Assembly: GCA_964481255.1 (NCBI GenBank) | Contig: CAYZTZ010000003.1 | Coordinates: forward strand, 1-64,000 | Source of the DNA: UBA6911 sp964481255 | GTDB taxonomy: Bacteria; Acidobacteriota; UBA6911 | Direction: 5' to 3' | DNA: 64,000 nucleotides | Shown here: positions 44,573 through 53,193 of the stretch, one piece after another | How positions within the stretch are numbered: the stretch's first letter is position 1 | Layout of the letters: each line of letters starts with the position of its first letter | Made by a program: the position numbers and the translations under genes | The notes under the pieces: generated by a model | The model's input: only the letters and a program-made list of their open reading frames with translations | The model's database searches: none | What the model was told of the DNA's origin: nothing

Positions 44573-46111
44573 CTACTCCCATTCGATGGTGCCCGGTGGT
44601 TTCGAGGTGATGTCGTAGACGACGCGGTTGATGCCGCGCACTTCGTTCACGATGCGGGTCGAAATCCTCTCGAGAACGGCGTGGGGAAGCCGGGCCCAGT
44701 CGGCCGTCATCCCGTCCAGGCTGGTCACCGCCCTCAGGGCCGCCACATTCTCGTAAGTCCGGTCGTCTCCCATGACGCCCACGGTTTGAACCGGGAGCAG
44801 AACGACAAAAGACTGCCACAGCTCCTCGTCCAGGCGCCCGCGCTCGATCTCCTCGCGGGCGACGGCGTCCGCTTCCCGAAGCATCCGGAGGCGTTCCTCC
44901 GTCACGGGTCCGAGGATGCGAACCGCCAGGCCGGGACCCGGAAAAGGCTGACGGTACACGAACCGCCGGTCCATGCCGAGCTGCTCGCCGACCTTTCGGA
45001 CCTCGTCCTTGAAGAGCTCCCTCAGAGGCTCGATGAGCTCGAAGTTCATGCTCGAAGGCAAACCGCCCACGTTGTGGTGCGATTTGATCACCGCCGAAGG
45101 GCCGCGCACGGAAGTCGATTCGATCACGTCGGGATACAGGGTCCCCTGGACCAGGAACGGAGGGTTGCCGAGTTTGGCGGCCTCCTCCTCGAAAACCCTT
45201 ATGAATTCCTCCCCGATAATCTTGCGCTTCGTTTCGGGGTCCGCCACGCCCCGCAGGCGGGAAAGGAATCTCAGGCCGGCATCGACACCGAGGATCCTCA
45301 GACGCAGGCGGTCGCGCAGATCGGCCAGCACCGACTCGAACTCGTTTTTGCGCAGGAGCCCGTTGTCGACGAAAATGCATGTCAGACGGTCGCCGATGGC
45401 CCTGTGGACCAGCAGTGCGGCCACCGTGGAGTCCACTCCGCCGCTCAGGCCGCACAGGGCCGTCCGCGAACCGACTCGATCGGCGATCTCCCGAACGGTC
45501 GAGTCGATGAAGGCGGCCATCGTCCATTCCCGCCTGCAGCCGCAGGCCCGCGAGAGGAAATTATCGAGGATCGCGGTCCCATGGTGCGTGTGGACGACCT
45601 CGGGGTGAAACTGCAGGCCCCAGATCCTGCGCGTTTCATCGGCCGCGGCCGCAACGACGTCTCCGGACATGGCCTGAATCTCGAAACCCGGGGGAAGGCG
45701 GTCCACCCGGTCCCCATGGCTCATCCATCCCTGAAATTCGGCGGGAACTCCCGCAAAAAGAGCCCCGGGGCGCACCACGTCGACCATGGCCTTGCCGAAT
45801 TCGCGCCGATCGCCGCCCGAAACGACGGTCCCCCCGAGCGTGCGAGCCAGCAGTTGCAGACCGTAGCAGATCCCCAGGATGGGAATCCCGATGTCGAAAA
45901 ACGCTCGGGGGAGGGAAGGGCTTCCTTCGCGCAGAACAGAGTCGGGACTTCCGGAGAGGATCACCCCCGCGGGTTTCATATCCAGGATCTTTTCCTCGGC
46001 CCCGTGATAAGGGACGATCTCGCAATAGACGGACAACTCCCGAACCCGGCGCGCGATGAGCTGGGTGTACTGAGAACCGAAATCCAGTATTAAAATGGTT
46101 TCGCGGTGAAT
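44573..46111 (-). CDS. guaA: GMP synthase (glutamine-hydrolysing), apparently starting at an ATT codon
   Basis: Converts XMP to GMP. The GATase domain has GICYGLQLLARTLGG with the nucleophile Cys and FHPEVVHT with the catalytic His and Glu. The ATP pyrophosphatase domain has LSGGVDSTVAALL, and the protein ends PPGTIEWE as expected. The family N-terminal strand (HRETILILDFGSQYTQLIAR) is encoded in frame from 46108, but no ATG, GTG or TTG precedes it after the upstream TGA. ATT at 46111-46109 matches the usual start and has GGAG 8 nt before it; the product would be 512 residues. A TTG at 46036 would delete this essential strand. dnaE follows after 3 bp. Confidence 0.94.
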   Translation of the reverse strand: MHRETILILDFGSQYTQLIARRVRELSVYCEIVPYHGAEEKILDMKPAGVILSGSPDSVLREGSPSLPRAFFDIGIPILGICYGLQLLARTLGGTVVSGGDRREFGKAMVDVVRPGALFAGVPAEFQGWMSHGDRVDRLPPGFEIQAMSGDVVAAAADETRRIWGLQFHPEVVHTHHGTAILDNFLSRACGCRREWTMAAFIDSTVREIADRVGSRTALCGLSGGVDSTVAALLVHRAIGDRLTCIFVDNGLLRKNEFESVLADLRDRLRLRILGVDAGLRFLSRLRGVADPETKRKIIGEEFIRVFEEEAAKLGNPPFLVQGTLYPDVIESTSVRGPSAVIKSHHNVGGLPSSMNFELIEPLRELFKDEVRKVGEQLGMDRRFVYRQPFPGPGLAVRILGPVTEERLRMLREADAVAREEIERGRLDEELWQSFVVLLPVQTVGVMGDDRTYENVAALRAVTSLDGMTADWARLPHAVLERISTRIVNEVRGINRVVYDITSKPPGTIEWE

Positions 46112-46157
46112 AGGCCTCGCTCCAGAATGAGTCCTGCTGCCATCATGCGGACCTCAT
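46112..46157 (-). promoter_or_regulatory. guaA leader with hairpin and 18-codon upstream ORF
   Basis: On the minus strand ATGAGGTCC (46157-46149) can pair with GGACTCAT (46134-46127), one G bulged, and the guaA GGAG (46123-46120) follows at once. An ATGATG at 46146, preceded by GAGG with 5-nt spacing, starts an 18-residue ORF that ends at TAA 46092-46090, overlapping the guaA start in another frame. TTGAAA-N17-TAACTT (46186-46158) could be a promoter, but it would start RNA inside this hairpin. Confidence 0.45.
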
Positions 46158-46575
46158 AAGTTATCGCAGGCGGCTCCCGATTTCAACGGCAACAAGGGAC
46201 GAAAGGTATCCGGTGGGTTATGGCCGGGAGAAAGGGCAAGCAGCCGCGGGCATACGCCGACAAAACGCTGACCGACGCTGATATGCGGCCGGTGCACAAA
46301 CGCGGTGCATGTCGGCTTATGTCGGCGGTGGTCGGCGGTCAACCTTTCCTGCCCGGCGTAACCGACCGGGTGCGACGAAGCGAGGGGAGGCGCTTCAAGG
46401 AGCGCACCCCGGAGTTCCCATCCCTTGCGCCGATAGCAAGCCGCGGCTTCCCTGGATGTAGTAATATGGCAGGCGCCGCCCCGGCGCGGCGTCGGACGGA
46501 AAAGACGGGAGCCGACAAAGCAAAGGCGCGTTGGAGGGAACGGACGGATTCGTTGCAAACCTCAGGGGACAAGCG
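46112..46575. other. 464-bp intergenic region between guaA and a YciI-like gene
   Basis: Besides the guaA leader, the segment holds GTCGGC-rich short direct repeats (46264-46345, for example GTCGGCTTATGTCGGCGG) and no recognisable gene. An open frame at 46220-46579 is rejected as noncoding. No guanine riboswitch core is visible. Confidence 0.5.
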
Positions 46576-46851
46576 ATGAACTACTATCTGCTTTTTTATT
46601 ATGTGGTGGAAGATTACGCGGCGCGCAGGGCTCCCCTGCGCGAGGAGCATCTGCGTCTTGTCCGGGAGGCGCACAGCCGCGGCGAAATCGTTATGGCGGG
46701 GGCTCTGGCCGATCCTGTGGACCAGGCGGTTCTTGTTTTTCAATGTCCCGACCGGAGCGTGATTGAAGAGTTTGTGCGCCGCGACCCCTATGTCGGGCAC
46801 GGTCTCGTCCGGCGCTGGGAAATAAGGCCGTGGACCGTGGTCGTGCCCTAG
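46576..46851 (+). CDS. YciI-like protein
   Basis: 91 residues of a compact ferredoxin-like fold. The family-typical LREEHLRLVREAHSRGEIVMAG (with the conserved His in the first helix), GALADPVDQAVLVF and a late DPYVGHGLV segment are visible. YciI-type proteins are small dimeric proteins of mostly unknown activity; some act as dehydrochlorinase-like enzymes or fused to other domains. AGGGGA lies about 8 nt before the ATG. It stands alone. Confidence 0.85.
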   Translation: MNYYLLFYYVVEDYAARRAPLREEHLRLVREAHSRGEIVMAGALADPVDQAVLVFQCPDRSVIEEFVRRDPYVGHGLVRRWEIRPWTVVVP

Positions 46852-46919
46852 AGTCCCCGCAGGGAACAGAGGCCGCCGCGCAGCGATTCAAGCTGCCAGC
46901 CTCAAGCGCGGCGCTCCAT

Positions 46920-47804
46920 TCATACGATCAGCTTGTTCAGGGGATACTCGATGATGCCCTGAGCCCCGGCCCTTTTAAGATCGGGGATCATGCGCTTCAC
47001 CACGCTCTCGTGCACGACCACCTCAAGCGCCATCCAGCCGGGAATCGTAAGCGGGCTGACCGTGGGTCTCTTCAGGGAAGGGAGCAGGGCCATGATTTTG
47101 GGCAGATCGCTTTTTTTCAGATTCATCTTGAGTCCTACCATGCCTTCCGCGGCCAGGGCCCCCTTGAGAAGAATGGCGATATTCTCCATTTTTTCCCGCT
47201 TCCATGGATCCTTCCAGGCCTCTCTATTGGCGATGAAGCGCGTCGTCGAGGACAGGACCTCCTCGATGATCCGAAGCTGATTCGCCTTGAGCGAACGTCC
47301 GGTTTCCGTCAGCTCGACAATGGCGTCGACAAGAATCCCGGCCTTGGCCTCCGTGGCGCCCCAGGAATATTCCACCCGGGCCCTCACCTTCCTGTCCGCG
47401 AAATATTTCCGGACATAGCGGACCAGTTCCGTGGCGACGGTTTTCCCATCAAGATCCCGGACGGAACGTATCCTGGAACTCTCGGGCACCGCCAGGACCC
47501 AGTGCACGGGCTTGAAGCCGGACTTGCCGTAAACCAGCTCGCAGATTTCCTTGACCCTGGCGCCGGTTTCCAGGATCCAGTCCTGTCCCGTGATGCCCGC
47601 GTCGAAAAGACCGTCCTGAACGTATTTCGCCATTTCCTGCGAACGGATGAGCATGACGTCAATCTCTTCGTCGTCGCAATAGGGAAAATACGACCGGTCG
47701 CTGGCGCTGATGCGGATTCCCGCCTTTCGAAACAGCTCGATCGTCGATTCCTGCAGGCTGCCCTTGGGCAGCCCAATTTTCAGCATCTTTTTGCCGGAGG
47801 CCAT
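46920..47804 (-). CDS. hisG: ATP phosphoribosyltransferase (long form)
   Basis: First enzyme of histidine biosynthesis, condensing ATP with PRPP. The 294-residue product is the long HisG with a C-terminal ACT-like regulatory domain that binds histidine, so it should not need HisZ. Visible are LKIGLPKGSLQ at the start, DAGITGQDWILETGA near residue 70, VATELVRYVRKYF near residue 123, the PRPP-binding EYSWGATEAKAGILVDAIVE near residue 146, and a regulatory domain from about residue 215 (GMVGLKMNLKK to the end). ATG 47804 has GGGG about 9 nt upstream; ATG 47786 is an alternative. No other his biosynthesis genes are in the window. Confidence 0.95.
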   Translation of the reverse strand: MASGKKMLKIGLPKGSLQESTIELFRKAGIRISASDRSYFPYCDDEEIDVMLIRSQEMAKYVQDGLFDAGITGQDWILETGARVKEICELVYGKSGFKPVHWVLAVPESSRIRSVRDLDGKTVATELVRYVRKYFADRKVRARVEYSWGATEAKAGILVDAIVELTETGRSLKANQLRIIEEVLSSTTRFIANREAWKDPWKREKMENIAILLKGALAAEGMVGLKMNLKKSDLPKIMALLPSLKRPTVSPLTIPGWMALEVVVHESVVKRMIPDLKRAGAQGIIEYPLNKLIV

Positions 47805-47990
47805 GGCTTTTACCCCGCTAACGATTCCATGTTCAGAGGCGAAAGAATAATACCGCCGGATGAAGATTTCCACCGGATTCCGGCGGCATCGGGCGATTCG
47901 GCGTCCTTTGCGCCCCGGCCCGGCCTCATTCTCAGAGTTTTGCGGCCGCGGCGATCTGTGTTATTCCTTTATGCAGGGACGGAAAAGACG

Positions 47991-49193
47991 ATGGAAAGCG
48001 GCGAATACATTCGATTGGAGGAAACTTACGGCGCCCATAACTACAAGCCACTGGACGTGGTGCTCGCCCGCGGACGGGGCATATGGGTATGGGACGTCGA
48101 CGGCAACCGCTATCTGGACTGCCTGTCCGCTTATTCGGCCGTCAATCAGGGCCACTGTCATCCGCGGATCCTGGCGGCCATGAAAGAGCAGGCCGAAAAA
48201 CTGACCCTCACTTCGCGCGCCTTCCGCAACGATCAGTTGGGCCTCTTTTACAAAGAGATCTGCGAACTGACGCGGTCCCACAAGATACTGCCCATGAACA
48301 GCGGGGCGGAGGCGGTGGAGACCGTCATCAAGGCCGTGCGCAAATGGGGCTACCGGATCAAGGGGGTGCCTCGCGACCAGGCCGAAATCATTGTCTGCGA
48401 AAACAACTTTCACGGCCGCACCATCACCGTGATCGGTTTCAGCACGGAGGAACACTACCGGGAGGGTTTCGGCCCTTTCACGCCCGGTTTCAAGATCATT
48501 CCATTCGGCGACGCCCGGGCCCTGGAAAAGGCCATCACGGCGAATACGGTCGGATTCCTTGTCGAGCCGATACAGGGCGAGGCCGGGGTCCTGGTTCCGC
48601 CGCCGGGCTATCTGGCGGAGGCCCAGGCTATATGCGCCAGGAACCGGGTGGTCTTCATTCTGGACGAGATCCAGACGGGTCTCGGCCGAACCGGCAAGCT
48701 CCTCGCCGAAGAGCACGATCAGATTGAGGCCGATTTGACCATAATAGGCAAGGCTCTTTCGGGCGGCTTTTACCCCATTTCGGCCGTGCTGTCCAACACC
48801 GAGGTGCTCGGTGTGCTGCGTCCGGGAGAACACGGCAGCACATTCGGCGGCAATCCCCTTGCCTGCGCCGTTGCCCGGGCCGCGGTCCGCGTTCTGATCG
48901 AGGAGGGGATGATTGAGAACTCCGCCGTCATGGGCGAATATTTCATGCAGGGCCTCAGGAGTATCCGCAGCCCCTGGATTAAAGAGGTCCGCGGGAAGGG
49001 GTTGATGATCGGCGTCGAGCTTGTGCCTGAGGCCGGAGGGGCCAGGCGTTTCTGCGAGAAACTCATGACCCGGGGCCTTCTTTGCAAGGAAACTCACGAA
49101 AACACCGTCCGGTTCGCGCCGCCCCTGATCATAAGGAAAGAGGAAATCGACTGGGCGCTTGAAAGGATCGAGCCTGTTTTCGTGAATCCCTAG
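47991..49193 (+). CDS. rocD: Ornithine aminotransferase
   Basis: Class III PLP aminotransferase interconverting ornithine and glutamate-5-semialdehyde. The 400-residue protein has ETYGAHNYKPLDVVLARG near the start, the NSGAEAVETVIKAVRKWGY helix, NFHGRTITVIGFS, FLVEPIQGEAGV, the PLP-pyridine motif FILDEIQTGLGRTGKL, and the Schiff-base Lys in IIGKALSGGFYPISAV near residue 255. The YGAHNY motif distinguishes ornithine aminotransferase from acetylornithine enzymes. ATG at 47991 with GGA-rich upstream bases; the frame stays open far upstream antisense to hisG, which is not coding. Divergent from hisG. Confidence 0.93.
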   Translation: MESGEYIRLEETYGAHNYKPLDVVLARGRGIWVWDVDGNRYLDCLSAYSAVNQGHCHPRILAAMKEQAEKLTLTSRAFRNDQLGLFYKEICELTRSHKILPMNSGAEAVETVIKAVRKWGYRIKGVPRDQAEIIVCENNFHGRTITVIGFSTEEHYREGFGPFTPGFKIIPFGDARALEKAITANTVGFLVEPIQGEAGVLVPPPGYLAEAQAICARNRVVFILDEIQTGLGRTGKLLAEEHDQIEADLTIIGKALSGGFYPISAVLSNTEVLGVLRPGEHGSTFGGNPLACAVARAAVRVLIEEGMIENSAVMGEYFMQGLRSIRSPWIKEVRGKGLMIGVELVPEAGGARRFCEKLMTRGLLCKETHENTVRFAPPLIIRKEEIDWALERIEPVFVNP

Positions 49194-49252
49194 ATCCTTG
49201 GGCCAACCATCGCCGATGGGGTCCGGAGGATCCATGGCGGGCGCTCGGCTCC

Positions 49253-50113
49253 ATGCTTTTTTACCATCCGGGATACGGGATGCAGATACTCGCAGCGGCG
49301 ATTCTGGGAGTCATTCAGGGCCTCACGGAATTCCTCCCCATCAGCAGTTCGGCGCACCTGATACTTGTGCCGTGGTTTCTAGGCTGGAAGCCTGAGGGGC
49401 TCGCCTTTGACGTGGCCCTTCATGTCGGCACCGCCGTCGCCGTCTTGGCTTATTTCTGGAAAGACTGGATGCGTCTGGCCGGAGAAGCCCTGGCCGGCCT
49501 TAGGCGGCGCAATCCCTGCGCCACGCAGCCCGCGAAGCTGTTCTGGCTTCTTGCAGTCGGGACGCTGCCCGCCCTCGTCGCCGGACTCGCCCTGGAGAAA
49601 ACCGTCGAGGCGCGGCTGCGTTCTCCCCTGGTCATCGTTCTCACCCTGGCCGGCTTGGCGGTCCTGCTTTTTCTTGCCGAGCGAAAGAGCCGCCTAAACC
49701 GTTCCATCGAAGCTTATACATGGTCCGACGCCGTCTGGATCGGGCTTTGCCAGGCCGCCGCCCTGATCCCCGGAGTATCCCGAAGCGGCGTCACCATGAC
49801 CGCCGCCCTTTACCGGAACAGCGACCGCTCCAGCGCGGCGCGATTCTCTTTTCTGCTTTCCACGCCGGTCATTGTCGGGGCCGGAATGCTTCAAGGATGG
49901 CGGCTGGCGGAATCGGCGCTTCATCCCGGAGCCGCGGCCGTCCCCATCAACTGGGCGGCATTGGGCGCCGGGACGGCAGTCGCGGCCGTCACCGGCTTTT
50001 TCTGCATCGGTTTTTTCCTGCGCTATCTTCGCACGAATACATTTACACCATTTGTTCTTTATCGAATAATATTTGCTGCTATAATCCTGGTCTATTACCT
50101 TAAATATTTCTAA
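49253..50113 (+). CDS. uppP: Undecaprenyl-diphosphatase
   Basis: Integral membrane phosphatase that recycles the lipid carrier of cell-wall synthesis. The 286-residue protein has about eight hydrophobic helices, the conserved QGLTEFLPISSSAHL near residue 23 and PGVSRSGVTM near residue 175, the two halves of the active site. ATG at 49280, nine codons in, is also possible and would fit the family. The last ~30 codons (FTPFVLYRIIFAAIILVYYLKYF) are notably AT-rich. An imperfect hairpin at 50166-50199 (CTGCAAATCC with GGATT and TTGCAG) may serve as terminator before the convergent rarA gene. Confidence 0.95.
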   Translation: MLFYHPGYGMQILAAAILGVIQGLTEFLPISSSAHLILVPWFLGWKPEGLAFDVALHVGTAVAVLAYFWKDWMRLAGEALAGLRRRNPCATQPAKLFWLLAVGTLPALVAGLALEKTVEARLRSPLVIVLTLAGLAVLLFLAERKSRLNRSIEAYTWSDAVWIGLCQAAALIPGVSRSGVTMTAALYRNSDRSSAARFSFLLSTPVIVGAGMLQGWRLAESALHPGAAAVPINWAALGAGTAVAAVTGFFCIGFFLRYLRTNTFTPFVLYRIIFAAIILVYYLKYF

Positions 50114-50218
50114 TCCGCCGTTTTTCTGCTGAGTCGGTCGCGGGCTGTGCGGGCTGAATGCATGGCTGCAAATCCGGCAGGGATTCATAAAGATTGCAGG
50201 TTCCGCAAGAGAAACAGG

Positions 50219-51568
50219 TCAGGTCTTGGGCGCCGACTTCTTTCTTCTACTGATTTCGGCGAGAATCTCGGCGATCCGGCGTTCCATTCCCTGGTCGGTC
50301 GGGTGATAGTACCGGCGTCCGCGCAGGGTGTCGGGAAGGCACTCCATGTCCGCGACTTTTTCCTTGAGATCATGGGCGTACTGGTAGCCTTTGCCGTATC
50401 CGAGCTCCTTCATCAGCTCGGTGGGCGCATTGCGGATATGGAGCGGAGGGGGCTCGTTCAGGGTGTTCTGAACATCGGAGACGACCTGGGAGTAGGCGGA
50501 ATACAGAGAGTTGGATTTGGGCGCGACCGACAGGTACACGGCCGCCTGCGCCAGAGCCAGCTTGCATTCCGGCAGGCCGACAAGCTGAACCGCCTCCGCC
50601 GCGTCCAGCGCGACACTGAGAGCCCGGACATCGGCCATGCCCACATCTTCGGAGGCGAACCGGACCATGCGTCGCGCGATGTAAACCGGGTCCTCCCCCG
50701 CCTCCAGCATCCGTCCGAGCCAGTACAGGGACGCGTCCGGGTCGCTGTTGCGCATCGACTTGTGCAGAGCCGAAATAAGGTTGTAATGTTCCTCCCCCGC
50801 CTTGTCATATTGCAGGATTTTCCTCTGGAGCGCCGATTCAAGGTCGGAGGTGGTCAGAACCGGAGTCCCTTCGGCCGTGCGCCCCCTGGCCAGAGACACG
50901 GACAGTTCCAGAATGTTCAGGGCCACGCGGGCGTCGCCGTTGGAGTAGACGGCCAGCTGGCGCAGCACTTCATCGGGGACGGCGACGGGGATGTTCCCCA
51001 GCCCAAACTCCTTATTGGAAAGGGCGCGCCGCAGTATCTCCTCAATCTCCTCGGGCTGCAGCGGGTTGAGCACATAGACCTTGCATCGGGAAAGCAGCGG
51101 GCCGATCACCTCAAAGGACGGGTTCTCCGTGGTCGCGCCGATCAGCACGATGACGCCCGATTCCACGTAGGGAAGGAAGGCGTCCTGCTGGGCCTTATTG
51201 AAACGGTGGATTTCATCGACGAAAACGACCGTTTTCCCCTGGGACCGGCGGAAATAGGTTTCGGCGTCGGCCATGACGGTCTTGATTTCCTTGATTCCCG
51301 ACAGGACGGCGCTGTAGGAGACGAAGGGAGACCGGGTCTGTCTCGCCATGACGCGCGCGAGGGTGGTCTTCCCGGTACCCGGCGGCCCCCAAAGAATGAT
51401 GGAAGTCAGCTGGTCCTTTTCCACCATCACGCGCAGCACCTTGCCTTGCCCGATGAGATGCTGCTGCCCGACGATTTCGTCCAGGGTGCGCGGGCGCAGG
51501 CGCTCGGCGAGGGGCGTCTCGCCGGTAATGGGTGGTTCCCCGGGTTCCGGGAAAAGCCTTTTCGTCAT
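50219..51568 (-). CDS. rarA: Replication-associated recombination protein A (RarA/MgsA)
   Basis: AAA+ ATPase of the clamp-loader superfamily acting at stalled replication forks. The 449-residue product starts RLRPRTLDEIVGQQHLIG, with Walker A WGPPGTGKTTLA near residue 62, Walker B VVFVDEIHRFNKAQQDAFLP, sensor-1 GATTENPSFEV and a C-terminal MgsA domain (SDPDASLYWLGRMLEAGEDP). ATG at 51568 is chosen because GGAG lies 6 nt upstream; ATG at 51580 and TTG at 51583 are weaker. It follows the SpoU-family gene by about 20 nt and ends the minus-strand operon. Confidence 0.95.
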   Translation of the reverse strand: MTKRLFPEPGEPPITGETPLAERLRPRTLDEIVGQQHLIGQGKVLRVMVEKDQLTSIILWGPPGTGKTTLARVMARQTRSPFVSYSAVLSGIKEIKTVMADAETYFRRSQGKTVVFVDEIHRFNKAQQDAFLPYVESGVIVLIGATTENPSFEVIGPLLSRCKVYVLNPLQPEEIEEILRRALSNKEFGLGNIPVAVPDEVLRQLAVYSNGDARVALNILELSVSLARGRTAEGTPVLTTSDLESALQRKILQYDKAGEEHYNLISALHKSMRNSDPDASLYWLGRMLEAGEDPVYIARRMVRFASEDVGMADVRALSVALDAAEAVQLVGLPECKLALAQAAVYLSVAPKSNSLYSAYSQVVSDVQNTLNEPPPLHIRNAPTELMKELGYGKGYQYAHDLKEKVADMECLPDTLRGRRYYHPTDQGMERRIAEILAEISRRKKSAPKT

Positions 51569-51588
51569 GACGGGCTCCATCAAGCTCT

Positions 51589-52419
51589 TCAGCCGGGGCG
51601 CCGGACGGGCTCCTGCGGATTCGAGCGCTGCCGGAGGGCCTCAAATAGAATAATCGCCCCGGCCATCGCCACATTAAGAGATTCTACTCCCTCTGCCATC
51701 GGAATGCGTATCGCGGGACAGGAGGCGAATTCTTTCTCGACCACTCCGGCGCCTTCGCTCCCTAGCAGAATCGCGCAGGGGGCCCGCAGTTCCTGCCTGT
51801 CGTATGGAATGCCGCTTCGCGGGTCCGAGCGGAAAAGGCGGATGGACCAGCGGCGGCAATAGGCCAGAAAGTCTCCGGGATCTGTGTTTTCAACCAGGGG
51901 GATGTGAAAGAAGGCCCCGGCGCTCGAACGGATCGCCTTGGGGTTCCGGGCGGAAACGGTGCCCTTGGAGGTGCAGACCATTGTGGCGCCTGCGGCCGCC
52001 GCCGCCCGGATCAGCGTCCCGAGATTGCCGGGGTCCTGAATCCCGCACGCGTAGAGGATCAATGGATCGGGCCCGGGAGCAATTTCATCCAGGGACGGTT
52101 CGGGGACATGGACGACGGCGAGCGCCCCCTGAGGCGTTCGAACGTCCGAAAGCGACGCAAAGATCGCGTCGGGCACCCGGAAGAGGCGGATATTTCTCCG
52201 CGACCAGGCTTCGAGCAGGCTTCGTTCTCGCGCCGATGAGCCGAAGCTGTCCGAAAAGACCGCCGCCTCGACGATGCAGCCTGAACGGAGGACCTCCTCC
52301 AGAACGCGGGTGCCTTCAGCCAGGACAAGCTCCGGCGGAATCCCGCGCGCCCGGGAGGCGATCGAGCGTATCTTCTTGAGCCAAGGGTTGTCTTTGCTTG
52401 CCAGCCTGGAGACTTTCAT
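51589..52419 (-). CDS. SpoU/TrmH-family RNA 2'-O-methyltransferase
   Basis: SAM-dependent ribose methyltransferase with the trefoil-knot SPOUT fold. The 276-residue protein has an N-terminal substrate-binding domain (VLAEGTRVLEEVL) and the three SpoU motifs: GIQDPGNLGTLIRAAAAAGAT near residue 127, the LLGSEGAGV motif near residue 220 and the knot segment IPMAEGVESLNVAMAGAIILFEA near residue 240. The target nucleotide (rRNA or tRNA) is not determined. Its ATG overlaps the yqeC stop by 4 nt. Confidence 0.92.
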   Translation of the reverse strand: MKVSRLASKDNPWLKKIRSIASRARGIPPELVLAEGTRVLEEVLRSGCIVEAAVFSDSFGSSARERSLLEAWSRRNIRLFRVPDAIFASLSDVRTPQGALAVVHVPEPSLDEIAPGPDPLILYACGIQDPGNLGTLIRAAAAAGATMVCTSKGTVSARNPKAIRSSAGAFFHIPLVENTDPGDFLAYCRRWSIRLFRSDPRSGIPYDRQELRAPCAILLGSEGAGVVEKEFASCPAIRIPMAEGVESLNVAMAGAIILFEALRQRSNPQEPVRRPG

Positions 52420-53189
52420 CGGCTCGGGGAAACGGGTTCGATTCTTCCCCGAAGCACGCTGCCGAACAGAACGCGCGTCACGGGGAAGCTGCCGTTGGTC
52501 AGGATCAGGGAAGCCAGATTCCGGGCGTCGGCGTCCTGCGACGGATCATCCACTTTATTGATGAACGGGAGGATGACCGAGCCCGGTTCCCAATATTTGC
52601 AGACGCCCCTGGGGTGCATCAGGATGTGCGCGGCGAGCTCCGGGGTGATGATGTCGCCCTCCCGCAGCGAAAAACGGTCGGCCAGTTCCCGGAAGCGGAA
52701 CAGGACCGCGGGGCCCAGGGGCCGGTGCAGGCAATCGATTCCGAGGACGGGAACCAGGTATTCCGCGTTTCGCATCGGCACCGGTTCGCCGTCCCCGGGT
52801 ATTTTGATGGAATAACCGGCCGCGCCGTCGGCTTCGTTGAGAAGGATCGCGAAAAGCGATCGGTCCACCGCGTCGCAAAAATCCGGGGGCACGCCGCGCA
52901 GCAGGTTCGGGCTCATGAAGCTGCGGGCGACGATCAGCTTATAGGGAAGGCCGGCGCACTCGCATGCGGCGCGCTGTATCATGAGCTGGAGAAGGGGGAT
53001 ATTTTCGCTTGCTATCAGGACGCACTTCTCGCGGGCGTCCGGCGGATGGATCCTTGTCGTGGTTGTGCCCAAAACCGGCCCGGAGGCGGAGTATTCCTCC
53101 ATGAGCCGATGAATCAGGGCCGTCTTTCCGCCGCCGCCGACGATGTTGACCAGGGAATGGGGCTTAAAAGCGAACAGTGCCGAGAACAA
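52416..53189 (-). CDS. yqeC: YqeC-like putative selenium-hydroxylase accessory protein
   Basis: A 257-residue protein with a P-loop-like VNIVGGGGKTALIHRL near residues 14-29, TTTTRIHPPD near residue 48 and NEADGAAGY near residue 118, which fit the YqeC family linked to selenium-dependent molybdenum hydroxylases. A TTG start at 53189 is chosen: AGGGA at the end of the upstream gene lies 8 nt before it, and only 4 nt separate it from the previous stop. A longer frame would overlap that gene. No selenium or molybdenum genes are nearby, so a role here is unclear. It overlaps the SpoU gene by 4 nt. Confidence 0.8.
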   Translation of the reverse strand: MFSALFAFKPHSLVNIVGGGGKTALIHRLMEEYSASGPVLGTTTTRIHPPDAREKCVLIASENIPLLQLMIQRAACECAGLPYKLIVARSFMSPNLLRGVPPDFCDAVDRSLFAILLNEADGAAGYSIKIPGDGEPVPMRNAEYLVPVLGIDCLHRPLGPAVLFRFRELADRFSLREGDIITPELAAHILMHPRGVCKYWEPGSVILPFINKVDDPSQDADARNLASLILTNGSFPVTRVLFGSVLRGRIEPVSPSR

Positions 53190-53193
53190 GCGG

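Noticed and set aside
41267..46093. A plus-strand open frame of about 1,600 codons opposite dnaE and guaA
   Set aside because: It mirrors the codon bias of two unmistakable minus-strand genes, has no ribosome binding site or family features, and is a composition artefact of high GC.
46090..46146. Programmed -1 frameshift from the upstream ORF into guaA
   Set aside because: The fused N-terminus would not resemble GuaA, and the TTT-TAA site requires a mismatched first-position re-pairing; ATT initiation gives the family N-terminus directly.
46112..46575. Purine riboswitch or RNase P/tmRNA/6S RNA in the larger gaps
   Set aside because: None of the conserved cores of these RNAs could be found in any gap of more than 250 bp.
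46220..46579. 119-codon plus-strand ORF in the guaA-YciI gap
   Set aside because: Low complexity, no ribosome binding site, overlaps short direct repeats and resembles no protein.
46830..47990. Upstream extension of the rocD frame across hisG
   Set aside because: The extension is antisense to hisG and unlike aminotransferases; the ATG at 47991 gives the normal N-terminus.
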